Positions 6,930-15,499 of a DNA stretch of 15,499 nucleotides are shown here, one piece after another; positions within the stretch are counted from its first letter, which is position 1, and each line of letters begins with the position of its first letter. The notes under the pieces are model-generated. The model ran no database searches. It saw nothing but the letters and a program-made list of their open reading frames with translations, and was not told where the DNA came from. The stretch is from Rhodospirillales bacterium. GTDB lineage: Bacteria > Pseudomonadota > Alphaproteobacteria > Acetobacterales > Acetobacteraceae. The stretch is from contig CAHJXG010000175.1 of assembly GCA_903644035.1 (NCBI GenBank), positions 1 through 15,499 on the forward strand, in the 5' to 3' direction. Both the position numbers and the translations under genes were made by a program.

Positions 6930-7924
6930 TGCCAAACCGCACTGCAAGCCCCTCCCCCATCGAAGCCGTCGCCCGCCGCGCCGGCGTGTCCATCGCCACC
7001 GTCTCGCGCGTCGTGAACGGAGTGCGGAACAAGGCGTCGCCCGCGACCACCGCCCGGGTGCAGGAGGCCGTGGCGGCGCTGTCCTACCGCCCCACCAGCG
7101 CCGGCCGCGCCTTGCGGGAACGGCGGAGCCGGCTGGTGGCCGTGCTGGCGCCCAACCTGGCCAACCCCGCCATGGCCGCGATCGCCGCATCCATCGAGGG
7201 CGCGCTCCGCCCGCACGGGCTGGTCATGGCCGCCTGCGACACCGGCGACGATCCCGACGTGCAGGATGAATGCCTCGCCGAGATGCGGGCGCAGCGCGTC
7301 CGCGCCACCGTGCTGCTGGGCGCGGTCCAGAGCCGCCTCCTGGACGACGAGGCGCCGCTGCTCTTCGTCGGCCGCCGCCATCCCGGCCGCGCCGCGCCGT
7401 TCATCGGCATCGACAACCGCCAGGCGGGGGTCGATGCCGCGCAGTTCTTCCTGGACCGCGGCATCCGCGTGCTGGGTCTGCTGCACGGCGCCGTCACCTC
7501 CAGCGCCACGGCCGAGCGCGTGCAGGGCTTCCAGGCACAGCTGGCGTCCCATGGCCACGCGCTGCCGCCCGAGCGGATGCTGAGCCTGCCCGGCCAGGAG
7601 CACACCGGCATCGGCCTGCTCGCCGCCCCCAGGCTGCTGCCCAAGGGGCCGGGCAGGGTCGGCATCTTCTGCTCGAGCGACCTGATCGCCTACGGCGCCC
7701 ACCGCGCGCTGCTGGCGCATGGCCTGCGCGTGCCCGAGGACGTGACGCTGCTGGGCTTCGACGACAACCCGCTGAACGATTGGCTGGCGCCCTGGCTCAG
7801 CTCGATCCAGGTGCCCTACGCGGCGTTCGGCATCGCGGTCGCGGCCGCGATCGACCGCCTCGGCAGCGGCCACGCCGTGGGCGACGTGATCCTGCCCCAC
7901 CGCCTGGTCGTCCGCGGCGCCTGA
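6929..7924 (+). CDS. LacI-family transcriptional regulator
   Basis: 331 residues. The N-terminal helix-turn-helix is IEAVARRAGVSIATVSRVVNG (about 11-31), with the hinge helix around SYRPTSAGRALRERRS. The periplasmic-binding-protein-like sensor domain follows, with LVAVLAPNLANPAMAAI, FIGIDNRQAG and the family hallmark VPEDVTLLGFDD near the C-terminus. It is divergent from the sugar transporter/glycosidase operon, with the operator between them, so it most likely represses that operon until a sugar or breakdown product binds. The ATG at 6929 has no Shine-Dalgarno sequence; it starts 12 bases after the operator and could be leaderless. The ligand is unknown. Confidence 0.94.
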   Translation: MPNRTASPSPIEAVARRAGVSIATVSRVVNGVRNKASPATTARVQEAVAALSYRPTSAGRALRERRSRLVAVLAPNLANPAMAAIAASIEGALRPHGLVMAACDTGDDPDVQDECLAEMRAQRVRATVLLGAVQSRLLDDEAPLLFVGRRHPGRAAPFIGIDNRQAGVDAAQFFLDRGIRVLGLLHGAVTSSATAERVQGFQAQLASHGHALPPERMLSLPGQEHTGIGLLAAPRLLPKGPGRVGIFCSSDLIAYGAHRALLAHGLRVPEDVTLLGFDDNPLNDWLAPWLSSIQVPYAAFGIAVAAAIDRLGSGHAVGDVILPHRLVVRGA

Positions 7925-7977
7925 GGCGTGAGGCCCCGGGGGTTCGCGACGCTCGACGCCGACGGCCGCGAGCCAGG

Positions 7978-8000
7978 CCTCCCGCCATTCCTGGCGGAGG
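7978..8000. terminator. GC-rich hairpin after the LacI gene, possible terminator
   Basis: CCTCCCGCCA and TGGCGGAGG pair across a TTCC loop with one bulged C, starting about 54 bases after the regulator stop. No T-run follows. It could end the lacI transcript or simply be a structured leader element; position is the main support. Confidence 0.35.
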
Positions 8001-8050
8001 ACGACTTGTCCCAATGGCTGGAACGGACGGGGGACGCTGCGCAATCCGGT

Positions 8051-8081
8051 AAGAAAATGTTCATCATTATTGCAGAAGATG
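8051..8081 (+). promoter_or_regulatory. AT-rich island, candidate promoter for the c-di-GMP gene
   Basis: Between the LacI gene and the GGDEF/EAL gene lies a 223-base gap whose only AT-rich part is this stretch (AAGAAAATGTTCATCATTAT and what follows). CATTAT at 8065-8070 matches four of six bases of a -10 box, but I see no good -35 at the right distance. Local composition alone makes it the most likely promoter region. The rest of the gap shows no supportable gene. Confidence 0.3.
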
Positions 8082-8134
8082 CACGCAAGCCGAACATCTC
8101 TCCCAGCGGGGCCAGGGTCTTCAGGCGATGTTTC

Positions 8135-8138
8135 GGAG
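8135..8138 (+). promoter_or_regulatory. Ribosome binding site deciding the GGDEF/EAL start
   Basis: GGAG lies nine bases before the ATG at 8148. The frame is open further upstream (TTG at 8070, ATG at 8079), but those starts lack a ribosome-binding site and would add residues of no domain character, so 8148 is preferred. Confidence 0.5.
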
Positions 8139-8147
8139 CGTGCGCGT

Positions 8148-10223
8148 ATGAAAGGATCGCCTCCCGCCCCAGCTGTCGAACGTGCCGTTGGCACGGATGG
8201 CCTGTTGCGCGAGGCCATTGAAATCCTGGACTGCCACTACGCCATCTTCGATGCCGAGCGCAGACTGCTGGATTACAGCGCGTCCTACGCCGGCCTGCAT
8301 CAGGCCGCCTTCAAGACGATGGCCTCTCCCCTGCGCTACGACGACCTGATGCGCGAGGCGATCCGCCAGACGCTGCCCGGGGCCGCTCCGCAGGAGGCCG
8401 CCGCCGAGCTGGCCCGGCGCATCGCCGCGCATGAGTCTGACCAGCCCGGCGACTTCGACCGCCTGTATCCAGGCGGGCGCTGGATGCGGGTCGCCAAGCG
8501 GCGCCTGTCCGATGGGCATGTGGCCGGACTGGCCGTGGACATCACCGCCCTGAAGCACCGCGAGACCGCCATCACCGTCAGCGAGGCGCGCTACCGGGCG
8601 CTGGTCGACACCGCGCCCGTCGGCATCTGGCACCTCGACGAGGCGGGCCGGACGCTGTTCGCCAATGCGCGGCTGGCCCGGCTGTTCGGCGGCCGGACGC
8701 CGGATGGGCTGGCCGGCGCGGAGCTGCGGCGCGAGAATGCGCCAGCTTCGGAGGGGCCATTCGGCTTCCCGCCGGGCCAGGAGGTCGAAGCCAGCATCGC
8801 GATGGGCGGCGGGCGCGACGCCTGCGTGCTGGTCTGCGCCTCCGGCTGGCTGCCGCTCGCGGGTGGAGGGGGGCGCGGAGCCGTGCTGACCCTGCTCGAC
8901 ACCACCCCGCTCAAGGCGGCGCAGGCGCAGGCAGAGCACCTCGCCTGGCACGATCCCCTGACCGGGCTGGGGAACCGCGCCAAGTTCCAGCAGGCTCTGG
9001 CGCACCTGCCAGCGCATGGGGCGGTGCTGATCCTGGTGGATCTGGACCACTTCAAGGAGACGAACGACCGCCACGGCCACGCGGCCGGGGATGCCCTGCT
9101 CTGCGAGGCTGCATCCCGCCTGCAGGCAGCCCTGCAGCCCGGCGACCTGGCCTGCCGCCTGGGCGGCGACGAGTTCGCGCTGCTCGTGCGCGGCACGGAC
9201 GCGGCGGCTTGCGCCGACACCCTGGCGCACCGGTTGGCAAGGACGCTGTCCCAGCCGGCTTGGGCGGGCGACGTGGAGCTGGCGATGTCCGCCAGCCTCG
9301 GCCATGCCGCCTATCCCGCCGATGCCGGAACTGCCGACGCGCTGCAATGCGCGGCCGACCTTGCCCTGTATGCCGCGAAGCATCGCGGCCGCGGCCGTGC
9401 GGTCGGGTTCCTGCCGGTGTTCCAGGAGAACGTGGAGCGCCGCCGCCTGCTTGGCGAAGCCCTCGCCGAGGCCATCGCGGGTGGGCGCCTGCGGCTGGTG
9501 TGGCAGCCGCAGGTGTCCTGGCCGGGCAAGGTCCTGCGCGGGGCGGAAGCCCTGGTGCGCTGGCCCGACAGCCCGCTGAATGGCCGGACGATGACGCCCA
9601 GCGAGTTCCTGTCCGAGGCGAGGGAGGCCGGGCTGACGTCGGCTCTCGACGAATGGACCCTCGAGGCGGCGCTGCGCCAGGCCCGGGACTGGGTCGGTCA
9701 GCCCGGGGCGCCCAGCGTGGTCGCAGTGAACCTTTCCGCCGGCACGCTGCGCGACCCTGCCCTGGTTTCGCGGGTGGCCGAGACCCTGCTCCGGCACGGC
9801 GTGCCGCCCGCCATGCTGGAGATCGAGGTGCCGGAGACGGCGGTGGCACACGACCTCGGGACCATCGCGCCGCCGCTCGGCGAACTGCGCGCCATGGGGG
9901 TGCGAATCGCCCTGGACAATTTTGGGAGCGGGGTCTCCTCGGTGGCCCACCTCGTGCGGCTGCCGGTCAATCTCGTGAAGCTGGACCGTTCCATCGTTGC
10001 CGGCTTGCCCGGCCGGCCCGAGCGGGCCATCCTGCACGCGGTCATGGCACTGGCCGGCAGCCTGGCCATTCCGGTCCTGGCGGAGGGGGTTGAGACCGAG
10101 GCTCAGAGCTTTGTGCTGCGCCGGGAAGGGTGCCGCACGATGCAGGGCTACCTGTTCGGCCATCCTGTGCCCGGCGACGAATTGGCGCCGCCCCGGGCCG
10201 CAGCGGTCGGCGGGCAAAGATAG
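8148..10223 (+). CDS. PAS-PAS-GGDEF-EAL cyclic-di-GMP protein
   Basis: 691 residues, cytoplasmic. PAS-like domains lie at about 20-135 (EILDCHYAIFDAERRLLDYS) and 145-255 (YRALVDTAPVGIWHLDEAG), then GGDEF at about 262-420 and EAL at about 435-680. The diguanylate cyclase site looks competent: WHDPLTGLGNR, VDLDHFKETND and GGDEF at 339-343. The upstream inhibitory RxxD is Gln330-Pro-Gly-Asp333, so product inhibition is probably lost. In EAL, Glu467, Asn528, Glu563, Lys611 and AEGVET are kept, but the metal-binding DDFGTG loop reads Asp590-Asn591-Phe-Gly-Ser-Gly. The second Asp is lost, so phosphodiesterase activity may be weak or absent. It thus probably makes c-di-GMP under PAS control; bifunctionality is possible. 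The PAS ligand is unknown, and it stands alone in transcription. Confidence 0.94.
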   Translation: MKGSPPAPAVERAVGTDGLLREAIEILDCHYAIFDAERRLLDYSASYAGLHQAAFKTMASPLRYDDLMREAIRQTLPGAAPQEAAAELARRIAAHESDQPGDFDRLYPGGRWMRVAKRRLSDGHVAGLAVDITALKHRETAITVSEARYRALVDTAPVGIWHLDEAGRTLFANARLARLFGGRTPDGLAGAELRRENAPASEGPFGFPPGQEVEASIAMGGGRDACVLVCASGWLPLAGGGGRGAVLTLLDTTPLKAAQAQAEHLAWHDPLTGLGNRAKFQQALAHLPAHGAVLILVDLDHFKETNDRHGHAAGDALLCEAASRLQAALQPGDLACRLGGDEFALLVRGTDAAACADTLAHRLARTLSQPAWAGDVELAMSASLGHAAYPADAGTADALQCAADLALYAAKHRGRGRAVGFLPVFQENVERRRLLGEALAEAIAGGRLRLVWQPQVSWPGKVLRGAEALVRWPDSPLNGRTMTPSEFLSEAREAGLTSALDEWTLEAALRQARDWVGQPGAPSVVAVNLSAGTLRDPALVSRVAETLLRHGVPPAMLEIEVPETAVAHDLGTIAPPLGELRAMGVRIALDNFGSGVSSVAHLVRLPVNLVKLDRSIVAGLPGRPERAILHAVMALAGSLAIPVLAEGVETEAQSFVLRREGCRTMQGYLFGHPVPGDELAPPRAAAVGGQR

Positions 10224-10262
10224 GTCTCACGTGTGCCCGGCGGCGTTCGCGAACAATGGGAC

Positions 10263-10309
10263 GGCCGTGCATCGTGCCGCAGGGGGCATCGGGTCATCGC
10301 TGCACGGCC
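10263..10309. repeat. 9-base inverted repeat in the gap before the amino-acid transporter
   Basis: GGCCGTGCA (10263-10271) and TGCACGGCC (10301-10309) are perfect inverted arms 29 bases apart. The loop itself can form a smaller TGCC/GGCA stem. It lies 40-86 bases after the c-di-GMP gene stop and 57-103 bases upstream of the sigma-54 promoter. It may be a terminator-like structure (no T-run) or a binding site for an activator. The GTGC...GCAC order is the reverse of the NtrC dyad, so it is not a standard NtrC site. Confidence 0.5.
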
Positions 10310-10365
10310 TGTCCGCTGCTCCGGGCTTGGTGAGCGTGGCCGGGGCGGCACCGTCGAGCGGCAAG

Positions 10366-10382
10366 TTGGCATAGGCCTTGCT
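10366..10382 (+). promoter_or_regulatory. Sigma-54 (RpoN) promoter of the amino-acid transporter
   Basis: TTGGCATAGGCCTTGCT matches the -24/-12 consensus YTGGCACGRNNNTTGCW at all but two fixed positions. The invariant GG (10368-10369) and GC (10380-10381) are separated by exactly ten bases, as the class requires. RNA would start near 10393, leaving about 45 bases of leader before the ATG at 10438. Amino-acid binding-protein operons in enterobacteria (for example glnHPQ and argT) are known sigma-54 targets, so the placement makes sense. No classical NtrC dyad is visible upstream. Confidence 0.75.
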
Positions 10383-10424
10383 AAGCTTCTCCATGCCTCG
10401 GTTTGAGGTCAGTGCTGTGAGAGG

Positions 10425-10432
10425 TAAGGAGA
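10425..10432 (+). promoter_or_regulatory. Ribosome binding site of the amino-acid binding protein
   Basis: TAAGGAGA places GGAG six bases before the ATG at 10438. It settles the start at MGIPKLLL, which opens directly into the signal peptide. The in-frame upstream codons back to 10378 lie inside the sigma-54 promoter and leader. Confidence 0.85.
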
Positions 10433-10437
10433 TCAGA

Positions 10438-11229
10438 ATGGGTATCCCGAAGCTGCTGCTCGCGGTCGGCCTCGCTTGTGGCTTGGCAGCCGGCACCGGC
10501 GCCCACCCGGCGGCGGCGAAGGAGTGGAAGACCATCCGCTTCGGCATGGACGCGAGCTACGCGCCGTTCGAGAGCGTGAACCAGAAAGGCGAGATCGTCG
10601 GGTTCGAGGTGGACTACGCCCGCGCGATCTGCGCCAAGCTGGAAGCAGCCTGCACATTCCAGAACCAGGATTGGGACGGCATCATCCCGTCGCTGCTGTC
10701 CAGCAAGTTCGACGTGATCTTCTCCTCCATGAACATCACCGACGCGCGGAAGGCCCGCGTGATCTTCTCCGACGTGTACTACGCGACGTCCCCCGTCTTC
10801 GTCGGCCAGGCCAGCGGGAAGTCCAAGGACATCAGCCCCGCGGCGCTGAAGGGCAAGTCGATCGGCACCCAGTCCTCCACCATCCACGCCAACTTCCTGG
10901 AGAAGTTCTACCCGGATTCTGACATCAAGCTCTATCCCACCCAGGACGAGCCGAACCTCGACCTCGCCAGCGGCCGGCTGGACTACGTGGTCGGCGACGT
11001 GCTGGTGGAGGAGGACTTCGTCAAGACCAAGGGCAACGGCTGCTGCACGGTCCTGTCGGAGATTAAGCGGGTGCCGGCCATCCACGGTCCCGGGGTGGGC
11101 GCCGCCTTCCGCCCGGGCGACACCGACCTGCAGGCCATGTTCAACAAGGCCATCGCCGAGCTGGACGCGGACGGGACCTACGCCACGCTCCAGAAGAAAT
11201 ACTTCACCATCGACATCCGCGGGAAGTAG
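10438..11229 (+). CDS. Polar amino-acid ABC transporter substrate-binding protein
   Basis: 263-residue periplasmic protein of the HisJ/ArgT (lysine/arginine/ornithine/histidine/opine) family. The signal peptide covers residues 1-27, ending HPAAA before KEW. By alignment with HisJ, ligand-site residues are kept: Asp38 and Tyr41 in MDASYAPFES, Ser96-Ser97 and Arg104 in SSMNITDAR, and an Asp in the GDVLVEED loop. The Ser that lies two residues after the SS pair in HisJ is Asn99 here, which could shift specificity. The Arg keeps the alpha-carboxylate contact, so the ligand should be an amino acid or derivative, probably basic. It is the first gene of the operon, behind the sigma-54 promoter; the next gene starts six bases after its stop. 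The cluster-3 fold is secure; the ligand is not. Confidence 0.93.
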   Translation: MGIPKLLLAVGLACGLAAGTGAHPAAAKEWKTIRFGMDASYAPFESVNQKGEIVGFEVDYARAICAKLEAACTFQNQDWDGIIPSLLSSKFDVIFSSMNITDARKARVIFSDVYYATSPVFVGQASGKSKDISPAALKGKSIGTQSSTIHANFLEKFYPDSDIKLYPTQDEPNLDLASGRLDYVVGDVLVEEDFVKTKGNGCCTVLSEIKRVPAIHGPGVGAAFRPGDTDLQAMFNKAIAELDADGTYATLQKKYFTIDIRGK

Positions 11230-11235
11230 GCGGCC

Positions 11236-11937
11236 GTGAGCGCAGCCGGCCTGCTGTTCGGGCCGGACGGCTGGGGGGCGCTGCTGCTCAAGGGTGCCCT
11301 CGTCACCATCGCGCTGGCGCTGACGACGGTGCCGTTCGGCTTCGGCGGCGGGCTGGCGCTGGCGGGGCTGAAGCTGTCGCGCTGGCGGACGATCCGGGCG
11401 CTGTCCGAGGCCTACACGACGTTCTTCCGCGGCATCCCGGACCTGCTGGCGCTGTTCATCGTGTATTTCGGGCTGCAAGCCCTGCTGGACCACGCGCAGG
11501 AGGCCCTGGGCCTGGCATCGCGCCTGGAGCTGAGCGCGTTCTTCGCCGGGGTGATCGCGCTCTCGGTCGTCGTCGCGGCCTATTCGGGCGAGGTCTGGGT
11601 GGCCGCCCTGCAGACGGTGCCGCCGGGCCAGGTCGAGGCCGCGCGCTCGCTCGGGCTGGACCGCAAGCGCGCCTTCTTCCTGGTCGTGCTGCCGCAGTTG
11701 GGGCGGGTCGCCCTGCCCGGCCTCGGCAACGTCTGGACGGTCCTGCTCAAGGACACGTCGCTGATCTCCACCCTGGCGGTCACGGACCTGCTGCGGGCGG
11801 CGTCGGAGGCCAGCAAGAACACGACGCGCCCGATCCTGTTCTACGGCGCCGCGGCCGCCATCTACCTCGTGTTCAGCCTCGCCTCCGGCGCGGGCCAGGC
11901 GATGCTGGAGCGCCGGGCCAACCGGGGGATCGCCTGA
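11236..11937 (+). CDS. Amino-acid ABC transporter permease 1 (HisQ/GlnP type)
   Basis: 233-residue inner-membrane permease with about five helices. Family marks are the N-terminal GALVTIALALTTVPFGF, the FFRGIPDLLALFIVYFGL block (about 63-80) and the EAA loop at Glu134, EAARSLGLDRKRAFFLVVLP, which contacts the ATPase. The start is GTG at 11236, with no strong ribosome-binding site (only an AGG over the preceding stop). The stop overlaps the next ATG by one base (TGATG). It forms a heterodimeric channel with the following permease. Confidence 0.94.
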   Translation: MSAAGLLFGPDGWGALLLKGALVTIALALTTVPFGFGGGLALAGLKLSRWRTIRALSEAYTTFFRGIPDLLALFIVYFGLQALLDHAQEALGLASRLELSAFFAGVIALSVVVAAYSGEVWVAALQTVPPGQVEAARSLGLDRKRAFFLVVLPQLGRVALPGLGNVWTVLLKDTSLISTLAVTDLLRAASEASKNTTRPILFYGAAAAIYLVFSLASGAGQAMLERRANRGIA

Positions 11938-12731
11938 TGGACGCGCTGCACGGCCTGCTCGGCTTCGTGTTCAACGCGGAGCTGCTGTCGCAATACGGCT
12001 GGCGGCTGCTGAGCGGCGTCCGGATCACGGCGGAGGTCGTGCTGCTCTCATGCAGCATCGGCTTCGTCCTGGCCTACCCGATCTGCCGCGCCCGCATGTC
12101 GCGCAACCCGCTGCTGTGGGGTCCCGCCGCCGCCTACATCGCCGTGTTCCGCGGCACGCCGCTGCTGTGCCAGCTCTACCTCGTCTATTACGGCGCCGGC
12201 GAGGTCCGGCCCTGGCTGACGGGCGCCGGGGTGTGGTGGTTCTTCCGCGATGCGTTCTACTGCTGCATCCTGGCCTTCTCGCTCAACACCGCCGCGTATC
12301 AGGCCGAAATCCTGCGCGGGGCGCTCGGCTCCGTGGCCCGGGGGCAGCGGGAAGCGGCGGCGGCGCTCGGCCTCTCGCCCTACCGGGCGGCGCGGCACGT
12401 GGTGTGGCCGCAGGCGTTCCTGGCGGCGCTGCGCCCGCTCGGCAATGAGCTGATCCTGGTCATCAAGGCCAGCGCGCTCGCCGCCATCGTCACCCTGCTG
12501 GACCTCATGGGGCAGACCCGGCTGATCTTCGCCCGCACCTTCGACTTCTCGGTCTATCTCTACGCGGCCCTCATCTATCTGGCGGCGACCGAGGGCATCC
12601 GCCGGCTGTGGAGCCGGATGGAGCGCGCCGCCTCCAAGCACGTGCGCCCGGTCGAGTTGCCGCGGGCCGCCGTCCCCGCGCGCCGGGGCGGGATGCCCAT
12701 CCGCTCCGCCGAATACATGCCGCCGGGATAG
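11937..12731 (+). CDS. Amino-acid ABC transporter permease 2 (HisM type)
   Basis: 264-residue partner permease. The classical FRGTPLLCQLYLVYYG motif (about 71-86) and the EAA loop from Glu139 (EAAAALGLSPYRAARHVVWP) are present, with about five helices. The start is fixed by the TGATG overlap with the preceding permease. The last ~35 residues after WSRMERAA are a basic, Pro/Ala-rich tail beyond the membrane core. The gene ends 22 bases before the convergent response-regulator stop. No ATP-binding subunit follows, which is unusual because HisP/GlnQ-type ATPases normally sit in the operon. Confidence 0.94.
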   Translation: MDALHGLLGFVFNAELLSQYGWRLLSGVRITAEVVLLSCSIGFVLAYPICRARMSRNPLLWGPAAAYIAVFRGTPLLCQLYLVYYGAGEVRPWLTGAGVWWFFRDAFYCCILAFSLNTAAYQAEILRGALGSVARGQREAAAALGLSPYRAARHVVWPQAFLAALRPLGNELILVIKASALAAIVTLLDLMGQTRLIFARTFDFSVYLYAALIYLAATEGIRRLWSRMERAASKHVRPVELPRAAVPARRGGMPIRSAEYMPPG

Positions 12732-12752
12732 CGGGCCGCCGGGGTAGCGGGC
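12721..12752. repeat. Tandem 16-base duplication at convergent gene ends
   Basis: CGCCGGGATAGCGGGC (12721-12736) is directly followed by the same 16 bases with one change, A12728 to G12744 (12737-12752). The first copy contains the TAG stop of the amino-acid permease; the second repeats a TAG beyond it. Just downstream, GCGGG (12747-12751) and CCCGC (12758-12762) can form a short 5-base stem around the response-regulator stop, a weak bidirectional terminator candidate without a T-run. Confidence 0.7.
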
Positions 12753-12753
12753 C

Positions 12754-13694
12754 TCAACCCGCGGGGACGCAGCCGCCCTGCAGCATGGTCACGACCTGGA
12801 TGGCGGCCGTGGCGCGGTTCTCGACGCCGATCTTCGCGAACACCTGCTCCAGGTGCTTGTTCACCGTGCGCGGGCTGAGGCCCAGGATGTCGCCGATGTC
12901 GCGGTTGGTCTTGCCGCGGCTGACCCACAGCAGCACCTCCGCCTCCCGCGCCGTCAGCTTCAGGCGGTTGCGGAGCACCCGCTCGTCCGCGGCCTGGTCG
13001 ATGCTGACCAGGCGCAGCAGGATCTCGTCGGCGCTGATCCGCCCGACATAGGAGGCTTCGAGCATCCGGCCGGTCCGGGGCGCTGCGAACGCCAAGGGCC
13101 GGCACCGGTCCGGCTGCGCGGCGCAGGCCAGCCCCCAGGACATGACCTTCTCCGGCAAGGCGCGGACGGGCGGCACAGCGTCCACCGCCCCGGCGCCGAG
13201 CCACGCATCCGCCTGCGGGGTGGACCAGACCAGCTCCCCGCTCCGGCTGATCGCCAGCAGGTAGCGGCCCGTGGTGTCGAGCGCCGCCTGCGCGCTCCGG
13301 GTCAGGCGCGCGTTCGCCAGGTGCACGCCGACGCGCGCGACGAGCTCCGCAGGCGCCACCGGCTTCGTCAGGTAGTCGACCCCGCCGGCGTCGAGGGCGC
13401 GCACGACGTGCTCGGTCTCGGTCAGCCCGGTCATGAACACGACCGGCACGCTCGCGTTCATGCGCCGGCGCTTCAGGCGCTCGCAGGTGGCGAAGCCGTC
13501 GAGGCCCGGCATCACCGCGTCCATCAGCACGATGTCCGGCGTCACCCGCTCCATCAGCGCCAGCGCCGCCGCGCCCGACTGGGCCAGCAGCACCGTGTAG
13601 CCCGCCGCCTCCAGCGCCGCATCGAGCATCCCGAGCGTGCCGGGCGAGTCGTCCACCACGAGGACGACGCTGGCCGGGCGGTCCGGGGCGGGCG

Positions 13695-13698
<4 letters not shown>
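12754..13698 (-). CDS. LuxR/NarL-type response regulator
   Basis: 314 residues. The receiver domain spans about 10-125: VVDDS acidic pair at 16-17, phosphoacceptor Asp60 in IVLMDAVMPG, Thr89 in FMTG, Lys111 in YLTKP. The C-terminal LuxR helix-turn-helix spans about 245-300, with LTAREAEVLLWVSRGKTNRDIGDILGLSPRTVNKHLEQVF split across it. Between them lie about 110 residues not present in ordinary NarL/FixJ proteins of about 210 residues. They include YLLAISRSGELVWSTPQADAWLG, which looks PAS-like. The ATG overlaps the kinase stop (ATGA), so the pair is co-translated and this protein is the kinase's likely partner. Target genes are unknown; the adjacent amino-acid transporter is convergent, not an obvious target by position. 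Confidence 0.93.

Positions 13699-15499
<1,801 letters not shown>

Noticed and set aside
7928-8221. Possible 97-codon gene between the LacI and GGDEF/EAL genes
   Set aside because: It has no ribosome-binding site or recognisable motif, and overlaps the start of the c-di-GMP gene in another frame. A decayed gene remnant cannot be excluded but is not supported.
8121-10217. Minus-strand open frame of 698 codons opposite the GGDEF/EAL gene
   Set aside because: Long only because stops are rare in GC-rich antisense frames. It has no domain and mirrors a gene with clear PAS, GGDEF and EAL motifs.
10224-10365. Classical NtrC enhancer dyad upstream of the sigma-54 promoter
   Set aside because: I looked for GCAC about seven bases before GTGC and found only the opposite order (GTGC...GCAC), so no NtrC site is claimed.
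10381-11493. Minus-strand open frame of 370 codons opposite the amino-acid binding protein
   Set aside because: Antisense shadow without domains; it spans two genes and the sigma-54 leader on the other strand.

Overview
The window is high-GC DNA (roughly 70% G+C by eye) with tightly packed genes and many 1-4 base stop/start overlaps. Protein styles fit an alphaproteobacterium, perhaps an Acetobacteraceae/Rhodospirillales member such as a Roseomonas-like organism. That placement is an inference from composition and gene content; no rRNA or taxonomic marker gene is present. Bases 1-45 are not biological: they match the 3' part of the Illumina P5/TruSeq universal adapter. The window therefore starts at a contig end with untrimmed adapter, and the first gene is truncated there.

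Layout. (1) 46-878, plus strand: 3' part of a YeiH-family putative sulfate exporter. (2) 963-6877, minus strand: a five-gene carbohydrate uptake and degradation operon in the order substrate-binding protein, two MalF/MalG-type permeases, an uncharacterised protein that is probably an alpha/alpha toroid, and a GH2 beta-glucuronidase-like glycosidase. It is divergent from a LacI-family regulator (6929-7924, plus), with a clear LacI-type operator in the 51-base gap between them. (3) 8148-10223, plus: a PAS-PAS-GGDEF-EAL cyclic-di-GMP protein with an intact GGDEF motif, a degenerate inhibitory site and one altered metal-binding residue in the EAL domain. (4) 10438-12731, plus: a polar amino-acid ABC transporter (binding protein and two permeases), preceded by a very good sigma-54 (-24/-12) promoter. 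(5) 12754 to the right edge, minus: a LuxR/NarL-type response regulator and, overlapping it by ATGA, a hybrid histidine kinase whose 5' end is open to the window edge.

How it fits together. The LacI protein probably senses the sugar, or a derivative of it, that the divergent operon imports and cleaves. The GH2 enzyme has no signal peptide, so it should act in the cytoplasm on an imported glycoside. Neither ABC transporter has its ATPase subunit here, so both must borrow one from elsewhere. The sigma-54 promoter suggests that the amino-acid transporter is controlled by nitrogen status or another enhancer-binding activator. The two-component pair lies convergent to the transporter; its ligand and targets cannot be read from the sequence.

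Nothing seen amounts to a wholly new defence or mobile system. The points most worth following are the unknown toroid protein coupled to the atypical GH2 enzyme, the sigma-54 promoter, and the altered c-di-GMP protein. I saw no tRNA, rRNA, CRISPR array, insertion sequence or phage gene. No gene-free stretch exceeds 300 bases.
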